Notes under the pieces: model-generated | What the model saw: only the letters and a program-made list of their open reading frames with translations | What the model was told of the DNA's origin: nothing | The model's database searches: none | Shown: piece after piece, positions 51,511 through 61,473 of the stretch | Position numbering within the stretch: position 1 is the stretch's first letter | Layout of the letters: the number at the start of each line of letters is the position of its first letter | Assembly (NCBI GenBank): GCA_035532215.1 | Contig: DATKRK010000451.1 | Coordinates: forward strand, 12,800-76,799 | Length of the DNA stretch: 64,000 bases | Reading direction: 5' to 3' | Origin: JAICIG01 sp035532215 | GTDB taxonomy: Bacteria > Planctomycetota > Planctomycetia > Pirellulales > JAICIG01 | Position numbers and translations under genes: made by a program

Positions 51511-52626
51511 ATGTGGAATTTACGCGTCAATAAGGGGTCCGCCATCATCTTGGCGACGCTTGGGGTTTCCTTTGCAGACTTTCTCTGGCTGCGCATGCGG
51601 CAAGCAGCAGACGAGGCTGGCCGTGCCAATGCGCGAGAAGTGGGGCAAATTCGCCAAGCCGGCGTTTTCGACGATCTCGCCGCCGCCGCACGGCCGCGCA
51701 CGATCGTTCGCGACTTGTCGTTCATCGCCCCTGAAAGCGAACATGCTTGCGAGTTCGTCGTTCGCAACGATACGGCTTACACGTGGTTGCTCAGCGAGGT
51801 CAGGACCGTCTGCCGCTGCACTCGCGTCGTGGCCTCCTCGAATTCGATCGCGCCGGACAGCGAAGGGACGTTCACCGTCCGCTACCACGCGCCGCCGAAA
51901 AACGCGGACGACCAGCGCACGCTGACGCTCGACTTCGCGCGGGCTGAGGGACAAGGTCAGGCACAGGTTTTCCTCGTGGTTCGGGCGCGCGTCCGTACGG
52001 CGATGACGGTCGTGCCCAGCGAAGTTCGGCTCTCCGCGGATGGTCGCGTGCAACGCCTGGAGGTACAAAACTTTTCCAGCGACGACTGGCGCGGCATCGA
52101 GGCGACATCCGACGCGCCTTGCGTCTCGGTCCGCGTCGATCCGGCGCCGGTTTCGCATCCGGGCGAAAAGCCGCGCCAAGTTTGGCGGCTGGCCGTTTCG
52201 GAAGTCGAGGGCCGCGGTCAAGGAGAGGCGCCGGAATTCGCGACGGTTTCGGTAAAAGCCGCATCGGACCGGCACGAACAGTCGCAGTTCCGCGTCTATC
52301 TTCCGGCATCGCGTCGCGGGCGAGTCAAACCCGAGTCGATCTTTTTCGGCCGGGTTCCGGCCGGAAGCGTGGCGAAGCGCACCGCGGTCTTGCAATTGCC
52401 CGCGGGCTCGGGAACGGATCGCCCGCCGACCGTGCGACACGATCTCGGCCCGCTGCTGACGGTCAGCGCAAAACCGTTGCGAACGGACTCGTTTTTACTT
52501 GAACTGGTGTTGAACTCGCCCTCGGACGGCGGACTGGTCCGGGGCGAGATGGTCGTGGAGCATCCTGGCTTGGATCGCAAGTTAATCGTCCCGATTTTTG
52601 CAAAGGGAGCGGATCATGAAGAATGA
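51511..52626 (+). CDS. DUF1573 domain envelope protein
   Basis: A 371-aa protein with an N-terminal anchor (SAIILATLGVSFADFLWL, about 9-26). DUF1573 Ig-like beta domains follow, seen in RDLSFIAPESEHACEFVVRN and the Cys signature VRTVCRCTRV (about 96-105), which matches the family's conserved C-x-C-T. Several more Ig-like repeats make up the rest. DUF1573 proteins are periplasmic and abundant in Bacteroidetes and planctomycetes; their role is unknown. The last codons overlap the C39-like gene (ATGA within 52616-52626), so the two are translationally coupled. Confidence 0.8.
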   Translation: MWNLRVNKGSAIILATLGVSFADFLWLRMRQAADEAGRANAREVGQIRQAGVFDDLAAAARPRTIVRDLSFIAPESEHACEFVVRNDTAYTWLLSEVRTVCRCTRVVASSNSIAPDSEGTFTVRYHAPPKNADDQRTLTLDFARAEGQGQAQVFLVVRARVRTAMTVVPSEVRLSADGRVQRLEVQNFSSDDWRGIEATSDAPCVSVRVDPAPVSHPGEKPRQVWRLAVSEVEGRGQGEAPEFATVSVKAASDRHEQSQFRVYLPASRRGRVKPESIFFGRVPAGSVAKRTAVLQLPAGSGTDRPPTVRHDLGPLLTVSAKPLRTDSFLLELVLNSPSDGGLVRGEMVVEHPGLDRKLIVPIFAKGADHEE

Positions 52627-53824
52627 GCTCGTTGGCGTTCGCCTCGCATTAGCCTTCGCGGCCGTGGTGTTTTGTGGTTTTCCGGCTCAATGTCTGAGCG
52701 GCGAGGAAGCGGCGCCGGCCGCTGGCGCGCAAGGCGACTTTTTCTGCGGGCCGCGGTGCGTACAGCAAGCGATGCGCCATTTCGGCCAGCGCGTGGACCT
52801 GTACGATCTAGTCTCGGAGAGCCGCTACGATGGTTCGGCGGCGGGCGCCTCGATGTCCGAGCTTCGCGAAATGCTGGCTCGCCGCGGCATCCACTCGCTC
52901 GCGGTCGAATTGCCAAGGCGCATTTCCAAGCCCTGGCCCGGCCCGATGATCGCGCACTTGCCGCCGAAGTCGGACGGCGCGATCGGCCACTGGGTCACGG
53001 TCACACCCACCGATACGGCCGGAGAATTCTCGGTATTCTATGGCCTGCGCGATACGCGGATTCTCAATTGGAACGAGCTTATCGCCGCCACGTCCGGCCA
53101 TGCGCTTCTGACGTCGAACGATCGGATTGTCCCGGCGGCCGTGCGGGCGAGTTGGCCCGCGAGGCGGTCCTACGCCCCCGCGGTTGGCGGCTGCGTGCTG
53201 CTCGCGCTGGCGGTCGGCTTGCTGCTACCGAAACGGCCTTCATGGCGTCGCCGCTCGGCCGCGCGCCGCGCGTTCGTCCTCCTCTTGGCGGGAATTGCAG
53301 TGACCATTTGCTGCGTCTTCCTTTTTCCGGCTTGGAGCGCGCTGCGCGTTATTGCTACATCGGAAATGGCGGATCTCCGGGGCGGCAACTCGCCGCCCGA
53401 TTGCGGCTACTCCTGCTACATTCAGGGCCCGCCGGAGGCGTGTGCCGTGAGTTGCTACAGCTTGACGTGCGCCGAGCAACTCTGCCCCGACAACGGAGAC
53501 TGTAGCACCGAGCTCGCAATCACGATCGTAAACGCTAATGTCGATACCATCGCGTGCAGCGGGGGCTACTGGGGCAAAGACGGCTATAACGCCAAAGATG
53601 TGACCTGCTGCTCGGCGACAGATTGCGCGACGGCATGCACTTCTCCTGATCCGGAGGGGAACCGTTGGTGCCAACTCGGCAGTGGCGCCCCCGTCCCCAT
53701 CTGGACCAACGAATGGGACGATCCGGACCCAGACGCCCCGGCCTGCGCTATCACGGACGGCCGCCAGGAAAGCCCGCGCAGCCGGCTGGCGCTGATTGCA
53801 AGCGTTAATGGGCTGGGATTGTAA
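52616..53824 (+). CDS. C39-like cysteine peptidase with Gly-Gly motif and Cys-rich tail
   Basis: A 402-aa protein. Residues 1-29 are a signal peptide. Residues about 40-168 resemble C39 peptidases: FFCGPRCVQQAM (C44, C48) and GHWVTVTP (H125), with the late WNELIAATSGHALL. Two membrane segments (about 190-206 and 219-238) follow. Next comes ATSEMADLRGG (248-257), a double-glycine leader-like motif, then a 145-residue tail with 14 cysteines. C39 enzymes normally cut such leaders from separate substrates, so one chain holding both is unusual. GGGAG lies 8 nt before the ATG. It could be a fusion of two genes. Function is unknown. Confidence 0.72.
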   Translation: MKNELVGVRLALAFAAVVFCGFPAQCLSGEEAAPAAGAQGDFFCGPRCVQQAMRHFGQRVDLYDLVSESRYDGSAAGASMSELREMLARRGIHSLAVELPRRISKPWPGPMIAHLPPKSDGAIGHWVTVTPTDTAGEFSVFYGLRDTRILNWNELIAATSGHALLTSNDRIVPAAVRASWPARRSYAPAVGGCVLLALAVGLLLPKRPSWRRRSAARRAFVLLLAGIAVTICCVFLFPAWSALRVIATSEMADLRGGNSPPDCGYSCYIQGPPEACAVSCYSLTCAEQLCPDNGDCSTELAITIVNANVDTIACSGGYWGKDGYNAKDVTCCSATDCATACTSPDPEGNRWCQLGSGAPVPIWTNEWDDPDPDAPACAITDGRQESPRSRLALIASVNGLGL

Positions 53825-53893
53825 CTGAATGCAGTGGTGGCTCGGCGTGGCATCATAGACAACGCCACGGCGGCCGATTCAAGGAGTCTTCCA

Positions 53894-55069
53894 ATGCGAC
53901 TCAAACCAAGGCGCCTCGCCGGGGCGTTTTTCGTCTCGCTGCTACTCGCTTCGCCTTCCGCGGCGCGCGCCGCTGAAGACTCGGCCGATGCCAGCGTCGA
54001 GGACCGGGGGCGCTATCTGTTGGAGGGGATGGCGGCCGAGCGCCGGAAGCTGCACCGCGGCGTGTACCGTTGCGATGGCCGAAAGCAGTGGACGACGCGC
54101 TTGGAAGTCACATTCGACCGCTGGTTCCGCATCTACTCGGCCTTCGATGACGAGGCTGACATGCTTCGCTTCGATCGCACGCAGGAATACCCAATCCTCT
54201 CCAATTCCGTGATGACCAAAGACGAGTACTTGGCGGAGTTGCGGAAACCCAAGGAAAGCCGCAAGCCGAGCATTCCGTGCATCAACGATCAACGCTATTT
54301 CCGAACCAAAGACAAGACGGCGCTTTGGCAATGGCTCAAGGGCAGCGCCTACGAAGCCCTTCCGGTCGTTATCAAGGGGCCCGATAACGCGTTTATTCCC
54401 GGATCCTTGGATATCTTCGACGTCCGCGGAATCGGGCTCTACACCTGGTGGTATTTGTCCGAGCACCGTCCGACGCTGGAAGAGGTGTTCGACCCGATCA
54501 AGAACGGAACCGTCGAAAAAGCGACAGCCGGCGGCAGCGGGCTACAACGCGTGGTCGTGATCTCGGCAAAGGGGAATAGACGCACGTCGATCTGGATCGA
54601 CGAGGAAAATGGTTTTACGGTCCCGAAACTGGAAGACCAGTACATGGACAAGCAGGGCGAGTGGCTGCCGGCCAGTTACGTCACGGAGACGGCGTGGGAG
54701 AAGCGCTCGGGCGTGTGGGTCCCAACGAAGTCCTCCGCGGTGATGCTCCTGCGCGCGGAACGGGGATTCGCATATGGCGAGCGGCAGGAGCGTTTCGACT
54801 TTAACTTCAACTGGTTGGACGTCGGCTCGCCGCTGGACGAGCGCATCTTCACGGCCGAGGGATTGGACGTCCCCAAAGGAACGCTGGTGGTCGACCACCG
54901 CTCCACTCCGCCGATTCTCGAAGTGATTGGCGATCCGGACGCGTTTCCCAAACCTCGCAACCCACAGTCCTCATCCCGCTTGCCGGCAGGGTTTCTGCTG
55001 GCCAACGCGGTCGCCCTTCTGTTGATCGTTTGCGTCTCCTATTTTACGCGCCGTCGGGCCGCGCCCTAG
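53894..55069 (+). CDS. Secreted protein with C-terminal membrane anchor
   Basis: A 391-aa exported protein. A signal peptide (1-26, ARA/AE) leads into a mixed alpha/beta domain with RKLHRGVYRCDGRKQW near 51, the repeated DEENGFTV strand and GEWLPASYVTETAWEKRSGV near 260, ending in a membrane helix at about 366-383 followed by RRRAAP. AAGGAG lies 8 nt before the ATG at 53894, 69 bp after the C39-like gene. The domain shape recalls outer-membrane lipoprotein-sorting-like folds, but I cannot place it firmly. It is followed after 16 bp by the GT-C gene. Confidence 0.7.
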   Translation: MRLKPRRLAGAFFVSLLLASPSAARAAEDSADASVEDRGRYLLEGMAAERRKLHRGVYRCDGRKQWTTRLEVTFDRWFRIYSAFDDEADMLRFDRTQEYPILSNSVMTKDEYLAELRKPKESRKPSIPCINDQRYFRTKDKTALWQWLKGSAYEALPVVIKGPDNAFIPGSLDIFDVRGIGLYTWWYLSEHRPTLEEVFDPIKNGTVEKATAGGSGLQRVVVISAKGNRRTSIWIDEENGFTVPKLEDQYMDKQGEWLPASYVTETAWEKRSGVWVPTKSSAVMLLRAERGFAYGERQERFDFNFNWLDVGSPLDERIFTAEGLDVPKGTLVVDHRSTPPILEVIGDPDAFPKPRNPQSSSRLPAGFLLANAVALLLIVCVSYFTRRRAAP

Positions 55070-55085
55070 CTCTTGGCTCGGCGCC

Positions 55086-56402
55086 ATGCACCCATTCTCG
55101 AGCCCCCGAACAGCAGACGGCAAATCTGGCGAGGCGCCCGACGCCTGGCTCAACGCGCTGAGTTGTTGGTACGTTTCGGGACTCATCGCGGCGCTGGGGT
55201 TTTCGTTCGGGTTTTGCCTGGTACGGCCGGCGTGGACGTTCGATCGCCAGCAGCCGGACTGGCTCGACCGCCTGACCTGGATGGACGGGCGATGGTACAA
55301 GCAGATCGCGACCGAGGGATATCATTACGATCCCGCCAAAAGGTCGAACGTCGCGTTCTATCCGACCTATCCGCTTTTGGGCCGCAGCCTGATCATGGCG
55401 ACCGGGCTGCGGCCCGAGACGGCGCTACTCATCGTCTCGAACGCATCGTTCCTCGCGGCCCTGGCGGTGCTGGCGCTCTACGTCCGATCGCGCGCTGCAG
55501 ACCGTCTCGCGCACCCTCCCGCCCATTCGCAGCGGCCTTTGCCGCCGGGCGACGAAGCGAAGACCGACCTAAGGAAGCCACCGCCGGCCGAGATTGCCGA
55601 CTGGGCCGTACTCGCCGCGTCGCTCTTCCCGACCGGCTGTTTTTTTCGTTTGACGTACAGCGAATCGACGTTTTTGCTCGCGGCCCTGCTCGCCATGTAC
55701 TCCATGACGCGTCGCTGGCCGCTATGGGCGAGCGCGCTCATTGTAGGACTCGCTACCGCGACGCGTCCCGTGGGCGTCGCGATGTTAGCGCCGTTGGCGA
55801 TCCATATTTTCCGCCGCTTCGCGCTGCGTGGCGCCGCGCTGCGTCTGGCGCTGTATTTGCCGCTTGCCTGTTGGGGCTTGGCCGCTTTCATGGCGTATCA
55901 ATATCGCGCGTTTGGCGACCCGATTGCGACCGTTCGCACGCAACAGCACTGGGGCGTCCGCCGCCCGATCCCCTGGGCTGAAAAGGCGGTCGCACTGGCA
56001 ACGCTCGAGCCGCTCCGCTCCGTCTACGACTCCCAGTCGAGTGCTTATTGGGCGTCGTTCGACCCCCACGGAGTTTCCTGGTTCAGCATGCAGTTCGCCA
56101 ACCCGCTTTATTTCCTGGCCGCGATCGGGCTGACCGCGCTAGGCGCGTGGCGGCGCTGGCTTTCGCTGGAAGAAATATCGTTTTCGACGCTGCTGCTGCT
56201 CATTCCGTACATCACGCGTGGCTATGAAATGGGCATGGGTTCGATGGGCCGTTTTGTCGCCGCTGGATTCCCCATCTATCTCGTGCTCGCGCAGCTTCTA
56301 GTACGTTTGCCCGCCCCGTTGCGGGCTGCACTGCTGGCGCTCTCCGGCTTCTACCTGGCCTCTTACACTGCCCTCTACGGTGCGCGCTACACGATCTTCT
56401 AA
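55086..56402 (+). CDS. GT-C mannosyltransferase-like membrane protein (PIG-V type)
   Basis: A 438-aa polytopic protein. The first loop has the family signature MDGRWYKQIATEGYHYDP (about 66-83), with D67 in place of the usual WD pair, followed by VAFYPTYPLLGR. At least nine hydrophobic segments span the rest. PIG-V-type enzymes use polyprenyl-phosphate mannose to glycosylate lipids or proteins on the outer face. It lies last in the DUF1573/C39 operon, so it may glycosylate secreted products of that operon; this is inferred. Confidence 0.82.
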   Translation: MHPFSSPRTADGKSGEAPDAWLNALSCWYVSGLIAALGFSFGFCLVRPAWTFDRQQPDWLDRLTWMDGRWYKQIATEGYHYDPAKRSNVAFYPTYPLLGRSLIMATGLRPETALLIVSNASFLAALAVLALYVRSRAADRLAHPPAHSQRPLPPGDEAKTDLRKPPPAEIADWAVLAASLFPTGCFFRLTYSESTFLLAALLAMYSMTRRWPLWASALIVGLATATRPVGVAMLAPLAIHIFRRFALRGAALRLALYLPLACWGLAAFMAYQYRAFGDPIATVRTQQHWGVRRPIPWAEKAVALATLEPLRSVYDSQSSAYWASFDPHGVSWFSMQFANPLYFLAAIGLTALGAWRRWLSLEEISFSTLLLLIPYITRGYEMGMGSMGRFVAAGFPIYLVLAQLLVRLPAPLRAALLALSGFYLASYTALYGARYTIF

Positions 56403-56416
56403 CCCTACTCGCGGGG

Positions 56417-56914
56417 CTATGCGGGGGCTTCCGGCCCTTGCGGGCCGGCGGCGTCCTCCATGCCCTCGATGTAGCGGCGCAGCCGTTCGACCTCGTCGGT
56501 GACGTGCCGCAACTTGAGCATGTTTTCCACCCGTTTGAGCAATTCCAGCTTGTTGACCGGCTTGCTGAGAAAATCGTCGGTGCCGGCGTTCACGGCCCGC
56601 TCGATGTCGCCCAACTCGTTCAGGGCCGTGACCATCAGGATCATGATGCCCTTGGTCGCCGAGTCGCCCTTGAGCTGTTTGCAGACTTCGAAGCCGCTGA
56701 GCTTGGGCATCATGATGTCCAAGAGGATCAAGTCGGGGCGGAACGACTTGACCTTTTCGAGCGTGTCGTGGCCGTCGACGGCGATGGCGATCTCGCAATC
56801 CACGTCGGCCAGATAAACCTCCAGCAACTCGACGTTCGTCGGGTTGTCGTCGGCGATCAGGATGCGGCTCTTTTCCGGGCTCTCGGATTTTCCGTTCTTC
56901 TTCGAGGCAGGCAT
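56417..56914 (-). CDS. Response regulator receiver protein
   Basis: A 165-aa single-domain receiver. A basic Ser/Lys-rich start (MPASKKNGKSESPEKS) precedes the acidic pair in ILIADDNPTN (about 18-27), the phosphoacceptor Asp in DLILLDIMMPKLSG (about 66) and the conserved Lys in FLSKPVNK (about 118). The C-terminal 35 residues form a helical tail (ENMLKLRHVTDEVERLRRYI) with no DNA-binding domain, so it is a stand-alone regulator. No histidine kinase lies nearby. It is convergent with the GT-C gene, 14 bp apart. Confidence 0.93.
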   Translation of the reverse strand: MPASKKNGKSESPEKSRILIADDNPTNVELLEVYLADVDCEIAIAVDGHDTLEKVKSFRPDLILLDIMMPKLSGFEVCKQLKGDSATKGIMILMVTALNELGDIERAVNAGTDDFLSKPVNKLELLKRVENMLKLRHVTDEVERLRRYIEGMEDAAGPQGPEAPA

Positions 56915-56975
56915 AAGCGGCGGCGAAACTAAGTGGTCGGATAGGATAGATCGTCAATCAGCGTGCGGCCATGCG

Positions 56976-58232
<1,257 letters not shown>

Positions 58233-58254
58233 CAAATGCTTCAATTCGCTGTCA

Positions 58255-58281
58255 AAAAAGAAAAACAGGCCCGCTTGGGCC
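58255..58281 (-). terminator. Terminator-like hairpin in the glyA leader (possible attenuator)
   Basis: On the minus strand GGCCC-AAGC-GGGCC is followed by TGTTTTTCTTTTTT. No minus-strand gene lies upstream for several kb, so the hairpin would act on glyA's own leader. Confidence 0.55.
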
Positions 58282-58296
58282 GCACGACCTCGCCTG

Positions 58297-58343
58297 CTTG
58301 CTCCAGGGGCCCGCTTGCTCCAGGGGCCCGCTTGCTCCAGGGG
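58297..58343. repeat. 17-bp tandem repeats in the glyA leader
   Basis: CTTGCTCCAGGGGCCCG occurs at 58297-58313 and 58314-58330, with a partial third copy to 58343. Each minus-strand copy contains AGCGGGCC, the same word as in the attenuator-like hairpin, so alternative pairings are possible. Nothing else was recognised in 58344-58626. Confidence 0.8.
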
Positions 58344-58626
58344 GATGGCCCCGAGAGCCGGGCCAATTGCGATAGTCTATCGTAAGCGGCAAATCGGGTC
58401 GAGCGGCGCTAGAAACGGGGCCTCGTTCGCCTCCCGGCGCCGATGTCCTTGATTCTTGCTGACGCACCGATCGGAACCGTCCAGCATACTTGCCGCATGC
58501 GTCCGGCGTCTATAATCGCGGCATCCTTCGGCCGCCGCCCCGCCGAAGCCGTCCGTCTTGGCCGTGGTCGAAGAAATAGGAATTCATCGTCGCCTGGCCA
58601 ATTGTTGGCCGAGAAAGAGGATCAAC

Positions 58627-59022
58627 ATGGCAAAACGGCCCGCCCCAGAGCACCCAAGCAAGAGCGAGGCGGTCCGCCAGTACTTGCAAAAGCACCCCGG
58701 CGCCAGGCCCGGCGAAGTCGTGGCCGCGCTCGAATCTCAAGGGGTCATGGTTTCCGGCGCGCTTGCCAGCTACGTCAAATACGTCCGGCTCGGCGACAAG
58801 CAACGAAATGCCGGCCCGGCCAAGACCGTCGGCCGAGCGCCCGGCGGGGCCCTGGCCGGCGACAAAGCCGACGCCATCCGCGCCCAGATCGATCGGCAGG
58901 GCCAACGCTTTCGCCCCCGCGACATCATCGCCGCATTAGCCGCCGAGGGCGTTGACGTTTCCCTCGCCGAAATCATCCCGATCGCTCAATCGCTGGGCAT
59001 GCGGCCGCGGAAGCGGTCTTAG
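58627..59022 (+). CDS. Small protein with two similar helical units
   Basis: A 131-aa basic protein. Residues about 9-57 (SKSEAVRQYLQKHPGARPGE then VVAALESQGVMVS) and 78-128 (DKADAIRAQIDRQGQRFRPR then DIIAALAAEGVDVS) are clearly related, giving an internal duplication of a possible helix-turn-helix-like unit, joined by a Gly/Pro/Ala linker. It ends basic (RPRKRS). AGAGGA lies 7 nt before the ATG. It is probably a DNA- or RNA-binding regulator; the family is not recognised. Confidence 0.65.
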   Translation: MAKRPAPEHPSKSEAVRQYLQKHPGARPGEVVAALESQGVMVSGALASYVKYVRLGDKQRNAGPAKTVGRAPGGALAGDKADAIRAQIDRQGQRFRPRDIIAALAAEGVDVSLAEIIPIAQSLGMRPRKRS

Positions 59023-60382
59023 CGCCCTGCCGCAAACCGCGACGCCCGGCGTTAGCAGTAGCTCGCGATTGCGAGCAAGCCGCCGGGACGATAAGGTCGG
59101 CTTGCCGGTCGGTCTAAACACAGCGCGAAGTCGTTCGACGTCTGGCGCCGCCGAGCCGCGGCGTGAAAGCGAAAAATCATGATTTATACGACCCGCGAGA
59201 TCATAAACTGCCGCGCTGCCAAGAAAGGGCCAAATTCTCGGCCCGCAGGCGAAAACGCCGAGAGCGGTGATTTATCGATATGCCTCAAAACGGGCCTCAA
59301 GTCGGCGACGGTCGGGCATAAAACGCCCAGTTTTGGCTGCCGCCGTAGCGGGGCCCGCGAGGTGCGAAACCCTTCTTTTCTCGGAGGATTTCGCGCTTCG
59401 GCGCCGATTCCGACGCGCGCCGCGCGCGGCGATATAAATAAATCGGCCGAAATATAAATCACCGCGGCCGTCATCAGGAACGGACGAAAAAATAACTTCG
59501 TCCTGCAAATCCCTCTCCCTCTGGGAGAGGTTAGGTGAGGGCCAACATCATTGCCGAAGTTATTTTTCGTCCGTTCACAAGGCGCCGACCAAGCGTGGGC
59601 CAAGCGAGCTTGCCAGCCATTCCATCGGCATTCCCCGCGGGCAAGCCCCGCGGAGGCGAAAGAGGCGTAGAACGGCGAGCGCGAAGCCCTGGGGAACGCA
59701 AAGCCATGAAGAACCCTCTAGCCCTGAAAGGGCGCGACCGGGTGCGGCGCGGCGACTCCAATCGGACGCGGCGGCCTTTGCGTCGGCGCCAGTTTGTCGC
59801 GCCCCGTTGGGGCTTTCCAAGGCGGGGCGCAGGCTCGAATCCCCAGGGCTTCGCCCTCGTTGTTCTACACAAGTCGTAAGTCGTGCCGCAGCATTGGCTA
59901 CGTACGGAGACAAAACTGATCTTGCGGTCAACCCAACCTGCTCAATTCGTTCATAGTGCGCTCCCAACAACCACCTGCTCGACCACCGATCTATGTCAAG
60001 ACGGAGATGTGTAGAACAACGAGGGCTTCGCCCTGGGCTGATGAATTTGACCCCTTCGGGGTCGAGGAGCCAATCGATCGGCTGGTTGCGTTAGCACAAT
60101 TGGCCCTGTCGCCCCGTCCCCTGGTATGTCCCGGCCGGCCTTGCCGAACTGGTCTCGCAGGGATGTTTTCCGCCGTCAGAAAGACGATTGTTCGGCAGCG
60201 GGCCATTGCAGAGGTTTCCCGGAAACGATCGACGTTACGTTAACTACCTGGGTTTACCGCCTTGGTTTTCAACGTTCGACGAATCTTGCCTCGGGGTTGC
60301 CGGGGCTGTATCCTCTTCGCATCATGGAAGGAGAGGGGCATTCGCGCCCTCCGATACTCCCGCGAAGGAAAGGAACTCGGTC
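59023..60382. repeat. 1.36-kb gene-free repeat field
   Basis: No convincing gene is present. Elements seen: inverted repeat at 59478-59500 with 59555-59576 (GAACGGACGAAAAA core), enclosing CCCTCTCCCTCTGGGAGAGG; repeated words around AGGGCTTCGCCCT; and an inverted pair at 59842-59870 and 60009-60037 sharing GTTCTACAC / GTGTAGAAC and GGGCTTCGCCC. The words CCTGAAAGGGCG and CCCGTTGGGGC near 59720-59812 are typical of planctomycete intergenic repeats. Confidence 0.7.
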
Positions 60383-60661
60383 ATGGCCAAAATTCGCTGC
60401 ACCAACGTCTCTGACGGTCTCCGTCCCTCGGAGGCAGTCGCCAGCTTCGTTGATTTCCACGGCCGAACGCACTTTATTCGGGTTGAGCGGGACTTTCTGA
60501 CGGAACAAGAGGGGGCGACTTTTCTGCCCGTCGGCGTCGTCCACGTCGATCCGAAGCACAAGGCCGTCCTCGTCGAATTGCCGCACGAAGCCGAAACGGG
60601 CGCCAATCGCTTGTGGGTGAAAGAAAAAACGCTCGATGAACCCATCGAGGCGCTTGCATGA
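60383..60661 (+). CDS. Small protein upstream of dcd
   Basis: A 92-aa beta-rich protein (MAKIRCTNVSDGLRPSEAVA at the start, then RTHFIRVERDFL and VLVELPHEAETG). AAGGAA lies about 8 nt before the ATG at 60383. The stop overlaps the dcd start (ATGA), so the two are translationally coupled. The family is not recognised; no signal peptide or catalytic motif is seen. Coupling suggests a role linked to dCTP deaminase or simply shared regulation. Confidence 0.65.
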   Translation: MAKIRCTNVSDGLRPSEAVASFVDFHGRTHFIRVERDFLTEQEGATFLPVGVVHVDPKHKAVLVELPHEAETGANRLWVKEKTLDEPIEALA

Positions 60662-61245
60662 TCCTTTCCGACCGGGAGATTCAAGCCGCCATCGCCCGAG
60701 GTGCTTTGAAGCTCACGCCGCATCCTTCGGCGGAGGCATGGTCTTCGACAGCGGTCGATCTCCGGTTGGCGCAGGAATTGGTTTTGTGGAAACGACCTGG
60801 CGGACACGGCGTTGAGGCAGTCGTTTGTCCGGCCCGACCGGACTACGACTTCGACAAGGTCAGGCACGATCACAGCCAGCAAATCGACATCGGCGCCGAT
60901 GGCTACGTGTTCAAGTCGCAGTCGTTTCTGCTCGGTTGGACCGTAGAGAGGATCCAGCTCCCGCACCGCGCTCGCTTGGCAGCCCGAGTCGAAGGCAAAA
61001 GCAGTCTCGCTCGACTTGGAATCGGCGTTCATGTCACCGCGCCGACGATCCATGCCGGGTTCGGCTACAAAAAAGGCGACGAAGGCTACCCAGGCAGTCC
61101 GCTTCAACTGGAAATGTGGAACGTCGGCCCGCTCGACGTAAAACTCGTTTCTGGCATGCCCATCTGCCAGCTCATCTTCGAACTTGTCGACGGCACGCTC
61201 GAAAAGGGATACGAAGGCAAGTTTTCGCTTCAAGGGCCAGCCTGA
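60658..61245 (+). CDS. dcd: dCTP deaminase-like protein
   Basis: A 195-aa protein of the dCTP deaminase/dUTPase superfamily; such enzymes deaminate dCTP to dUTP for thymidylate synthesis. It opens MILSDREIQAAI and has AARVEGKSSLARLGIGVHVT near 104, the substrate-binding GFGYKKGD/LQLEMWNVGP segment near 140 and the late GMPICQLIFE. Deaminase and bifunctional members differ by a few residues I cannot judge. The start overlaps the preceding stop by 4 bp. In some bacteria such enzymes also serve anti-phage defence through nucleotide depletion. Confidence 0.85.
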   Translation: MILSDREIQAAIARGALKLTPHPSAEAWSSTAVDLRLAQELVLWKRPGGHGVEAVVCPARPDYDFDKVRHDHSQQIDIGADGYVFKSQSFLLGWTVERIQLPHRARLAARVEGKSSLARLGIGVHVTAPTIHAGFGYKKGDEGYPGSPLQLEMWNVGPLDVKLVSGMPICQLIFELVDGTLEKGYEGKFSLQGPA

Positions 61246-61473
61246 CCGGCGCCAACTCAGACGCCCAGATTCCAGCCCGACAGCAATGCGGCTTGAATTG
61301 GTCGCCCGCGGCGAGTGGCGATGCGATCTGACTTTGCCCATTTCACCGATCCGCAACGCGAAGGCTGAGTGTATCAGTTTGCCCCAGGATAAAATCTTCC
61401 TGCGCTCAGTCGCGGCGGCGTGCAGTATAATTCCTGGGGCAAGAGCATTGCAGTCAACGCAAAGGAGGATCGA

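Noticed and set aside
59830..59850. tRNA T-arm-like sequence (GGCTCGAATCCCC)
   Set aside because: No acceptor or anticodon stem can be formed around it, and it lies within repeat words built on AGGGCTTCGCCCT.
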